This document shows positions 1 to 5,569 of a stretch of 7,638 nt of DNA, piece after piece. Position numbers and translations under genes: made by a program. The stretch's first letter is position 1; every line of letters starts with the position of its first letter. Source of the DNA: Ignavibacteriales bacterium CG12_big_fil_rev_8_21_14_0_65_30_8 (lineage in GTDB: Bacteria; Bacteroidota; Ignavibacteria; Ignavibacteriales; Ignavibacteriaceae). The stretch lies in contig PFGS01000193.1 in the NCBI GenBank assembly GCA_002783525.1, positions 1-7,638 on the forward strand. Direction: 5' to 3'. Under the pieces are notes generated by a model. It saw only the letters and a program-made list of their open reading frames with translations. It made no database searches and was not told the DNA's origin.

Positions 1-756
1 GGAAGTTATCTCTACAGGGAGAGGGGCTTGAGCCCAAGATGTTGCAACTCTTAGTCCATCAATTTCTTCATCCCCTGAGGAAGTTCTTTGCAAAAACTGA
101 AATCCTCCAAGGCTAGTAGCATCAGATCCACTTGAAATTTGAACATCAGAAGTAGGCTCACTCCCACTAAATGATGGATTAACCCATAAATTAACAGCAT
201 CATCACCGCTTTGAAAAACATAATTAACTACAATTAAATATGTAGTGTTCGTATTAAGGTTTGTTCCATACCATGTTAAACTTGTTGAGCTAGATTTAGC
301 TAACCCAATTGAATAAGTGGAGGAAGTAACTTGTTTTATATACACATAAGCCCTTTTAATACTTCCTGAAGTATCCCTAAAAGATGCAAAATAATCACCT
401 GTTACATCCAGGTTTGTAGTAGATGTAACATTTAACAAAAAAGATGCATAAACGGAATTATCGTTCCCAGTAATTTCAGAAAAATAGGTGAGCACCCCTG
501 ACCTTATTGCACCACCATCTAAAGCTATCATATTACCTACTCCATTTCCTGAGGAATAACCAGAATAGGTCAAATTACCTGAAATTACTTCTATATCAAC
601 ACTACCATTTGGATCTTCTGTCCAATTACTAGTAACGGAAGTAAGTGTACCAGTACTATAATTAAATTCTTCAGTTAATAGTTGAGGAAAAGTTTGGTTA
701 GTGAAGATGAGAAATAAGGTTACAGTAAAATTCGCAAGTATTCTAAGGTTTTTCAT
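1..756 (-). CDS. Secreted beta-rich surface/exported protein, N-terminal 252 residues (3' end beyond left edge)
   Basis: Starting from ATG at 756-754, the frame stays open for 252 codons to position 1, so the C-terminus is missing. Residues 1-24 look like a signal peptide: MKNLR, then a hydrophobic stretch (ILANFTVTLFLIF), with probable cleavage near TFPQ. The mature part is rich in Ser, Thr, Asn and Gly and has alternating beta-strand patterns such as NLTYSGY (61-67), VYASFLLNV (102-110) and TTYLIVVNYVF (171-181). It contains IDGLRVATSW (232-241). Its style resembles the concanavalin-like beta-sandwich regions of exported Ignavibacteria/Bacteroidota proteins. The final visible residues, PLPVEITS (245-252), match the linker that in those proteins usually leads into a fibronectin-like segment and a C-terminal secretion signal (type IX, Por sorting). 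The sorting signal itself is not visible. Ligand and function are unknown. It is separated from the upstream gene by 106 nt and is probably transcribed on its own. Confidence 0.85.
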   Translation of the reverse strand, partial: MKNLRILANFTVTLFLIFTNQTFPQLLTEEFNYSTGTLTSVTSNWTEDPNGSVDIEVISGNLTYSGYSSGNGVGNMIALDGGAIRSGVLTYFSEITGNDNSVYASFLLNVTSTTNLDVTGDYFASFRDTSGSIKRAYVYIKQVTSSTYSIGLAKSSSTSLTWYGTNLNTNTTYLIVVNYVFQSGDDAVNLWVNPSFSGSEPTSDVQISSGSDATSLGGFQFLQRTSSGDEEIDGLRVATSWAQAPLPVEITS

Positions 757-794
757 AAAATAACCCCATATTTATTAAAAAAACTAATCTAACT

Positions 795-800
795 ATAATA
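795..800 (-). promoter_or_regulatory. Possible -10-like element for the secreted-protein gene
   Basis: On the minus strand this reads TATTAT, followed by AG. It sits about 39 nt upstream of the ATG at 756 and would give a leader of roughly 30 nt. No convincing -35 or Bacteroidota-type -33 TTTG box lies at the right distance, and the whole intergenic region is AT-rich, so a chance match is quite possible. Confidence 0.2.
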
Positions 801-822
801 CAGTATTTAGAATAAAAATTAA

Positions 823-840
823 TTTAACAATAATGTTAAA
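823..840. repeat. Perfect inverted repeat, 7-bp arms and 4-nt centre (operator or weak terminator)
   Basis: The sequence is TTTAACA, ATAA, TGTTAAA, a perfect dyad. It lies 23 nt past the stop of the 115-residue gene and about 67 nt before the ATG of the secreted protein. Its size and form would suit a dimeric repressor or activator operator. On the minus strand it is followed by a T-rich but interrupted run, so it could also be a weak intrinsic terminator for the upstream operon. The stem has only one G-C pair, which makes a terminator less convincing. In DNA this AT-rich, short palindromes also arise by chance. Confidence 0.35.
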
Positions 841-862
841 AAATACCAATTTGAAATAAAGA

Positions 863-1210
863 TCAGCTTAAAATATTTCTATTTTTATTTTCTTTGTATT
901 TTTTTCGTGTTTCAATTTTTTGTAATTGCCTTTTTATAATTAGATCAGCAATTAATGGTGCTTTATAATCGTTAGTTGAATGAATTACATTTTTTATCTT
1001 TATTTCATTTATGTCTATTTGGTATAAAATCTTTAAAAGTCCGTCAAAATTTATCACCATTAATTCTGATATTTTTTCCGTTAAATAAATTTTAAACTCC
1101 TCAAGTGTGTTTAAATCAGCTTCGGGTAATAGTGAAAATTCTTTGTAGTTATAAAAATCAGATGAAACAGCTTTTTTTAATTGAGAAAGATTTTCTTTGT
1201 CTTCTTTCAA
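863..1210 (-). CDS. Conserved-looking hypothetical protein, 115 aa
   Basis: I do not recognise a named domain. The protein is soluble, strongly charged and predicted mostly helical, with no signal peptide or membrane segment. The middle (about 48-75) contains ELMVINFDGLLKILYQIDINE, followed by IADLIIKRQLQKIETRKKY (about 87-105) and a Lys/Asn-rich tail. This pattern, a hydrophobic 'LLxxLYxIDxxE' helix followed by 'IAxLIIxRQxQKIxTR', resembles small uncharacterised proteins seen in Bacteroidota and cyanobacteria; that is from memory and no family name is claimed. The start is TTG at 1210-1208. The upstream membrane-protein stop (TAA, 1222-1220) is in the same frame, and the only codons between are ATT, TTT and ACA. 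The first in-frame ATG is codon 51, inside the conserved-looking part. No clear Shine-Dalgarno is present, so reinitiation after the upstream gene is likely. It is probably the last gene of the mutase operon. Confidence 0.7.
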   Translation of the reverse strand: MKEDKENLSQLKKAVSSDFYNYKEFSLLPEADLNTLEEFKIYLTEKISELMVINFDGLLKILYQIDINEIKIKNVIHSTNDYKAPLIADLIIKRQLQKIETRKKYKENKNRNILS

Positions 1211-1219
1211 TGTAAAAAT

Positions 1220-1846
1220 TTATTTTTTGTTAATTAAATAAACAAACCTATAACAACCATAAACAACAAAAGGTGCAGTTAAGATATCTATAGTGTAATG
1301 AACATGCTGTAAAAGTAACGCGAAGGCAACAAGAACTGTACTGATCAAGAAAAACAATTTATATAATCTCTTTTCAATTATTAGAAAAAAGAGAAAAAGA
1401 GTGGCTGTATGTCCTGAAAAAAACAGATCCCGTAAAAGTGTTTCGCCCGTGCCAAATAATTCTATAAAAGGATCGTGAAGTGGAATAATACCAACAGGTG
1501 GATCTAAAGGAAGTAAAAACATAAAACAAAATCTTAATAAAAGTACTGCTGTATATATTTGAAAAGCTATAGTGAATTGTTTAGGAGACTTTATTAATAA
1601 AAAAAGTCCAGATAAAACTGTGAGGTAAATTAGAAAAAAAATAAAATAAGTAAGATCAGTTGAACTAAGAAAATTTAATATAGGATCATTTATTGTAAAG
1701 CCAACTCTCGATTCATTATAAGTCAAAAATCTTGTAAAGATAGATGTAATAAGAGCAAAAAGTAAAAAAGTAACTATAAATTGAGTTGTGAAATTCTTTT
1801 CTTTAAAAGAATCTTTCCAAGTTTTTAGTAATTTATTTCCTTTCAT
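1220..1846 (-). CDS. PAP2_C / sphingomyelin-synthase-like integral membrane phosphotransferase or phosphatase, 208 aa
   Basis: This is a multi-pass membrane protein with about six hydrophobic segments. Counting from ATG at 1846, it carries RDLFFSGHT (139-147) and HYTIDILTA (183-191). These match the C-terminal PAP2 motifs of the sphingomyelin synthase/PAP2_C family (SGHT and HYTxDVxxA). H146, H183 and D187 would be the catalytic triad, H183 forming the phospho-enzyme. R105 and the following FLLPLDPP fit the family's preceding R...LPxP region. Known members move phosphocholine or phosphoethanolamine head groups between lipids or dephosphorylate lipids; the substrate here cannot be read from sequence. 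I chose ATG 1846 over the upstream TTG at 1861 because its ATGA overlaps the TGA stop of the epimerase gene and a purine-rich GAAGAGAG lies just upstream. The overlap implies translational coupling. A plain PAP2 phosphatase is the main alternative; the order SGHT then HYTxD, without the KxxxxxxRP motif, argues against the classical type. Confidence 0.8.
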   Translation of the reverse strand: MKGNKLLKTWKDSFKEKNFTTQFIVTFLLFALITSIFTRFLTYNESRVGFTINDPILNFLSSTDLTYFIFFLIYLTVLSGLFLLIKSPKQFTIAFQIYTAVLLLRFCFMFLLPLDPPVGIIPLHDPFIELFGTGETLLRDLFFSGHTATLFLFFLIIEKRLYKLFFLISTVLVAFALLLQHVHYTIDILTAPFVVYGCYRFVYLINKK

Positions 1847-2250
1847 TTTCTCTCTTCGCAAAGCTCTATTAAAACTCCATTAGCTGATTTTGGATGAATA
1901 AAAGCTATGTCTAAATTATCAGCACCCTGTTTGGGTTTTTCATCAATAAGCTTTATTTGTTGATTAGAAATTTCATTTAAAGATGAATTTAATCCTTCAA
2001 CTGAATAAGCAATATGATGTAGTCCCTCTCCCTTTTTTTCAATAAATTTTCCTATTGGTCCATCATTATCAGTAGTTTCAAGTAATTCTATTTTTGTTTC
2101 TCCAACCTTTAAAAAAGCAGTTTTTACTTTTTGATCTTTTACTTCTTCAATTTTATAGCATTTTAACCCCAGAACAGATTCATAAAATTCGATTGTTTTT
2201 TTTAGATCTTTAACTGCAATCCCAATATGTTCAATTTTTTTAATTTTCAT
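1843..2250 (-). CDS. mce: Methylmalonyl-CoA epimerase
   Basis: A 135-residue protein of the vicinal oxygen chelate (glyoxalase/epimerase) fold with two beta-alpha-beta-beta-beta halves, the usual length for the family. It interconverts (R)- and (S)-methylmalonyl-CoA in the cytoplasm using a divalent metal such as Co2+ or Mn2+. The metal-ligand positions are visible: H8 in EHIGIAV, E55 in KIELLE (Gln in the Propionibacterium enzyme), H79 in GLHHIAY and E129 in GVLIEL. Other family hallmarks are DLKKTIEFYESVLGL (15-29), DEKPKQGADN (103-112) and FIHPKSANGVLIEL (117-130). The ATG at 2250 is preceded by AAAGG with 6-nt spacing, one of the few clear ribosome-binding sites here. It lies 21 nt after the mutase gene, which supplies the functional partner, and its TGA stop overlaps the ATG of the next gene. 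Confidence 0.93.
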   Translation of the reverse strand: MKIKKIEHIGIAVKDLKKTIEFYESVLGLKCYKIEEVKDQKVKTAFLKVGETKIELLETTDNDGPIGKFIEKKGEGLHHIAYSVEGLNSSLNEISNQQIKLIDEKPKQGADNLDIAFIHPKSANGVLIELCEERK

Positions 2251-2256
2251 TTATAG

Positions 2257-2261
2257 CCTTT
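2257..2261 (-). promoter_or_regulatory. Ribosome-binding site of the epimerase gene
   Basis: The minus strand reads AAAGG, then CTATAA, then the ATG at 2250. This is a Shine-Dalgarno-like element at good spacing, lying in the 21-nt gap after the mutase stop. Most other starts in the window lack such a site. Confidence 0.55.
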
Positions 2262-2271
2262 AGAAAATATT

Positions 2272-3960
2272 TTAAATAATAACATTTTCTTTATATTCAC
2301 CAAAAACTTCTCTTAAAGAATCACAAATCTCGCCAATGGTTGCATACTCTTTTACGCAATCAATTATAAAAGGAAGAAGATTATCATTTCCCTTTGCAGT
2401 ATCTGAAAGTTTTTTAAGTGATATATCAACTGCATCATTATTTCTTTTCATTTTAACTGAAGAAAGAAAATTTATTTGTTCCTCCTGAATTTTCTCGTTC
2501 ATTTTTAATAATTCAGGTTTTGTTTTTTCTGCTTCTGTAAATTTATTAACACCAACAATAATTTTTTCACCTGATTCAATTTCCTTTTCATATTCGTAAG
2601 CGGCTTTTTGTATTTCACCCTGTATATAACCTGATTCAATTGCACTTATCACTCCGCCTAATGAATCTATTTTATCTATATATTTTTTTGCTTTATTTTC
2701 AATTTGGTTTGTCATTTCTTCAATAAAATAAGAACCTGCAAGAGGATCAATAGTGTTTGCAACTCCACTTTCGTGTGCAACAATTTGCTGTGTACGTAAT
2801 GCTGTTCTAACTGAATCTTCCGTGGGTAATGCAAGTGCTTCATCTTTAGAATTTGTATGAAGACTTTGTGTTCCGCCGAGTACTGCTGCTAAAGTCTGTA
2901 TCGTTACTCTTGCAATGTTGTTATCAATTTGCTGAGCCGTAAGTGTTGAGCCCGCTGTTTGTGAATGAAATCTTAGCATCATCGATCTTTCATTTTTAGC
3001 TTTAAATCTTTCTTTCATGATTTTAGCCCAGAGTCTGCGGGCTGCTCTGAATTTTGCAACCTCTTCGAGCAGATCATTATGTGAATTAAAGAAAAATGAA
3101 AGCTGTCCGGCAAAATCATCAATATCTAATCCTGCTTTTATTGCCGCATCAACATATGTTATTCCGTTTGCTAATGTAAAACCCACTTCTTGTGCTGCTG
3201 TAGAGCCTGCTTCCCTTATGTGATAACCTGAAATTGAAATTGTATTCCATTTGGGTACTTTTTTCGCACAAAATTTAAATATATCTGTTATAATTCTCAT
3301 TGAAGGAGTTGGAGGGAAAATATAAGTTCCCCTTGCAATATATTCTTTTAAAATATCATTTTGTATTGTACCGTTTATCTTATCTAAAGAAACTCCTTTT
3401 TTTTCTGCAACAACAATATACATTGCCAGCAGAATTGCAGCAGTAGAGTTTATCGTCATTGAAGTAGAGATTTTATCAAGAGGAATTTGATCAAAAAGAA
3501 TTTCCATATCAGCAAGAGTATCTATTGCAACCCCCACTTTTCCAACTTCACCGAAAGCTAATTCAGAATCACTGTCATAACCAATTTGTGTTGGAAGATC
3601 AAAAGCAACAGAAAGACCAGTAGTACCTTGTGATAATAAATATCTATAACGATTATTTGATTCTTTAGCAGTTCCAAATCCTGCATATTGCCTCATAGTC
3701 CATAATTTTCCCCTATACATTGTTGGTTGTATTCCGCGAGTGTATGGAAATTCACCTGGGAAAGATATTTCATTAATATATTTTTTTTTCTGTTCTTCTG
3801 AAAAAGTATATAATGGTTTTACTTCTTCAAAAGAAACTGTTTCAAACTTTTCTTTTCTTTCCGGTTTTTTTTTAATAAAAGGATTATAAATTTCCTTCCA
3901 CCATTTTTGAAAAGCCTTATTTATTTCATTTTTAATGTTACTCAAGCGGCAATAATCCAA
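2272..3960 (-). CDS. mcmA: Methylmalonyl-CoA mutase, large (catalytic barrel) subunit without B12-binding domain
   Basis: This 562-residue protein is the acyl-CoA-binding TIM-barrel part of adenosylcobalamin-dependent methylmalonyl-CoA mutase, which interconverts (R)-methylmalonyl-CoA and succinyl-CoA. The CoA channel is seen in PTMYRGKLWTMRQYAGFGTA (79-98). Active-site residues are Y92, Q200, R210, Y246 and H247, all at a constant +3 offset from Propionibacterium Y89, Q197, R207, Y243 and H244. Y92 with R210 indicates methylmalonyl specificity; isobutyryl-CoA mutases have Phe and Gln there. The Y75 equivalent is Q78. The chain ends at SLREVFGEY (547-555), where one-chain enzymes continue to the cobalamin domain, and no DxHxxG motif is present. 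A separate B12-binding subunit must exist elsewhere. The start is TTG (3960), since the first in-frame ATG is codon 81 inside the CoA-binding motif and a stop lies at 3978-3976; TTG at 3945 is an alternative. Epimerase follows 21 nt downstream. Confidence 0.94.
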   Translation of the reverse strand: MDYCRLSNIKNEINKAFQKWWKEIYNPFIKKKPERKEKFETVSFEEVKPLYTFSEEQKKKYINEISFPGEFPYTRGIQPTMYRGKLWTMRQYAGFGTAKESNNRYRYLLSQGTTGLSVAFDLPTQIGYDSDSELAFGEVGKVGVAIDTLADMEILFDQIPLDKISTSMTINSTAAILLAMYIVVAEKKGVSLDKINGTIQNDILKEYIARGTYIFPPTPSMRIITDIFKFCAKKVPKWNTISISGYHIREAGSTAAQEVGFTLANGITYVDAAIKAGLDIDDFAGQLSFFFNSHNDLLEEVAKFRAARRLWAKIMKERFKAKNERSMMLRFHSQTAGSTLTAQQIDNNIARVTIQTLAAVLGGTQSLHTNSKDEALALPTEDSVRTALRTQQIVAHESGVANTIDPLAGSYFIEEMTNQIENKAKKYIDKIDSLGGVISAIESGYIQGEIQKAAYEYEKEIESGEKIIVGVNKFTEAEKTKPELLKMNEKIQEEQINFLSSVKMKRNNDAVDISLKKLSDTAKGNDNLLPFIIDCVKEYATIGEICDSLREVFGEYKENVII

Positions 3961-4047
3961 ATTATCTTTTAATGGTTAAAAAATTTAAGTAAATCTAATT
4001 TGTTTTTAAAGCTGAAAAATTAAATGAGAGGTAATAAATAAAAGAAT

Positions 4048-5568
4048 CTAATTTATTAATTCATTTAATGAATTAAGGAATTTTTCTTTAGTGAAGGGTT
4101 TAATTAAGAATTTATCGGCACCAGCATCAAGAAAACTTTGATATTTACTCTGAACAAATTCACTGGAAAGTACAAATATTGGTCTTTTTAATGGATCATT
4201 TTTCTTTATGTCTTTACAAATCAATAATCCCTGTTCCCATCTGTGGGGATTCACATCAAAGATTATAACTTTATAATCGTCTTTCTTTAAGTCGTCAAGA
4301 TTAAAATCTCTAAATGTATAAGATACTATTGAGTATTTCTTTTTTAGAAATGCATTTAGCAGTTCAGGTGATTCTCCTGAATCATCAACCATAAATATTT
4401 TAGGATTTTTGTCTTCAACAACTGAAGCTTCATTTTCTTTTTTCTCTTCTTTAACCTTCTTAGATGATAAAGGAATTGTAAAAGTAAATGTTGAACCAAC
4501 ACCTTTAATACTGTCAACTAAAAGTGAACCTCCCATTTTTTCAATATATCTTTTAGTAAGAGCAAGACCCAATCCGTTGCCTTCATAAGTTCTGCCAATT
4601 TCTAGATCTTCCTGACTAAAAGGTCTGAATAAATGGTCCATATATTCATTTGAAATACCTATACCCGAATCACTTATTTTTACCAAGACAAGACTTTTTT
4701 CTTTAAGTATTGTTGTCTCAATTTCAACAAACCCTTTTTGAGTGAACTTAATTGCATTCTCTAAGAGATTTTCCATTACATTTTGCAAACACTGTATATC
4801 AACATTAACATGAATTGGTGTTTCGCTTAGATTTGATTTTATATCTAAATTCTTGCTTTTTGCCTTTTCTTCAAATAATGTAATACTGTTTTTTAAATAA
4901 GTGTTAAGATCAACTACTTCCATCGATATTTTATACGAACCTGATTCCAGCTGAGCAAAGTCTAACATTTGCGATAAACTTCTGAATAGTCTTTCACTTC
5001 CGCTTTGTAAATTATCCAGATAGATCTTATCATCAGCAGATATTTTTTCACCCAGACTTTCTCTTATGAGTGAAGCATAACCAAGTATTACATTTAATGG
5101 AGTTCTAAGTTCGTGAGATAAAACACTTAAAAAAGTATCTTTTAATCTTTCTAATTCTTTTGAATTATCATATGCAGTTGAAATTTCTTTTAGAGTAAGT
5201 ACAGTTTCTGTTTTATCTTCATGAAAAAAGACTACAAAACTATTTGAGTCAATACTAATGTAGAAAATTTTAGATCTGAAAATAGGAACGGTTATATTTT
5301 TATCTTTTAAAAGATCATCTGAATAATCATCAACAAAGCACTGATTCTTTTTACTGAGTACTTGATTTATTTTTTCCGCTATTCCATTTCTCTTTAGTTC
5401 AATATCGTTAAATACAGAGTAGCCTTTTAATTCCTCGAGATTGGTATTCCACTGAATTGCAAATGTTTGATTTAGATATACAATTTCGCCAGAATCATTA
5501 ATTACCTGAATAGGAAAATGAATCGAATTATATAAAATTTCAAAACATTTTAAAGTAGAATTATCCAT
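4048..5568 (-). CDS. Soluble hybrid sensor histidine kinase (PAS-HisKA-HATPase-receiver)
   Basis: 506 residues with no membrane segments, so probably cytoplasmic. An N-terminal PAS domain (about 8-118) shows the typical VINDSGEIVYLNQTF (22-36). A short helical linker leads to HisKA (about 138-207) with the H-box FLSVLSHELRTPLN and phosphoacceptor H152. The HATPase domain (about 255-366) has N267 and N271 in the N-box, DSGIGI (300-305), LFRPF (313-317) and GNGLGLAL (330-337), so it appears active. A Lys/Glu-rich linker (367-389) joins a C-terminal receiver with acidic pair D395/D396, phosphoacceptor D438, S468 and K490. The receiver is unusual around D438: it reads DVNPHRWEQG, with Pro at +3 and Gly at +9 instead of DxxMPxxxG. 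The ATG start lies one nucleotide after the GAF kinase stop (TAATATG), so the two are probably translationally coupled. Signal and output are unknown. The receiver could pass phosphate to a separate Hpt protein or regulate the kinase itself. Confidence 0.93.
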   Translation of the reverse strand: MDNSTLKCFEILYNSIHFPIQVINDSGEIVYLNQTFAIQWNTNLEELKGYSVFNDIELKRNGIAEKINQVLSKKNQCFVDDYSDDLLKDKNITVPIFRSKIFYISIDSNSFVVFFHEDKTETVLTLKEISTAYDNSKELERLKDTFLSVLSHELRTPLNVILGYASLIRESLGEKISADDKIYLDNLQSGSERLFRSLSQMLDFAQLESGSYKISMEVVDLNTYLKNSITLFEEKAKSKNLDIKSNLSETPIHVNVDIQCLQNVMENLLENAIKFTQKGFVEIETTILKEKSLVLVKISDSGIGISNEYMDHLFRPFSQEDLEIGRTYEGNGLGLALTKRYIEKMGGSLLVDSIKGVGSTFTFTIPLSSKKVKEEKKENEASVVEDKNPKIFMVDDSGESPELLNAFLKKKYSIVSYTFRDFNLDDLKKDDYKVIIFDVNPHRWEQGLLICKDIKKNDPLKRPIFVLSSEFVQSKYQSFLDAGADKFLIKPFTKEKFLNSLNELIN

Positions 5569-5569
5569 A

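Noticed and set aside
1847..1861. Upstream TTG at 1861 as start of the membrane protein
   Set aside because: The ATG at 1846 has a purine-rich site before it and forms a standard ATGA overlap with the epimerase stop; the five extra residues add nothing recognisable.
3017..3223. Plus-strand open frame of 68 codons
   Set aside because: It lies wholly antisense to the strongly conserved mutase barrel, its translation has no domain-like pattern, and no promoter or ribosome-binding site precedes it. It is a shadow of the mutase codons.
2272..3960. Isobutyryl-CoA or 2-hydroxyisobutyryl-CoA mutase instead of methylmalonyl-CoA mutase
   Set aside because: Y92 and R210 are the methylmalonyl-type residues; isobutyryl-type enzymes carry Phe and Gln, and the hydroxyisobutyryl enzyme has Ile at the Tyr position. 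The adjacent epimerase also supports the methylmalonyl assignment.
3961..4047. Terminator or promoter between the hybrid kinase and the mutase genes
   Set aside because: The 87-nt gap has only imperfect A/T complementarity with no GC stem, and the nearest TAnnTTTG-like site (TAGATTTA) has a mismatch and no -33 partner. I cannot decide whether the two blocks are one transcript.
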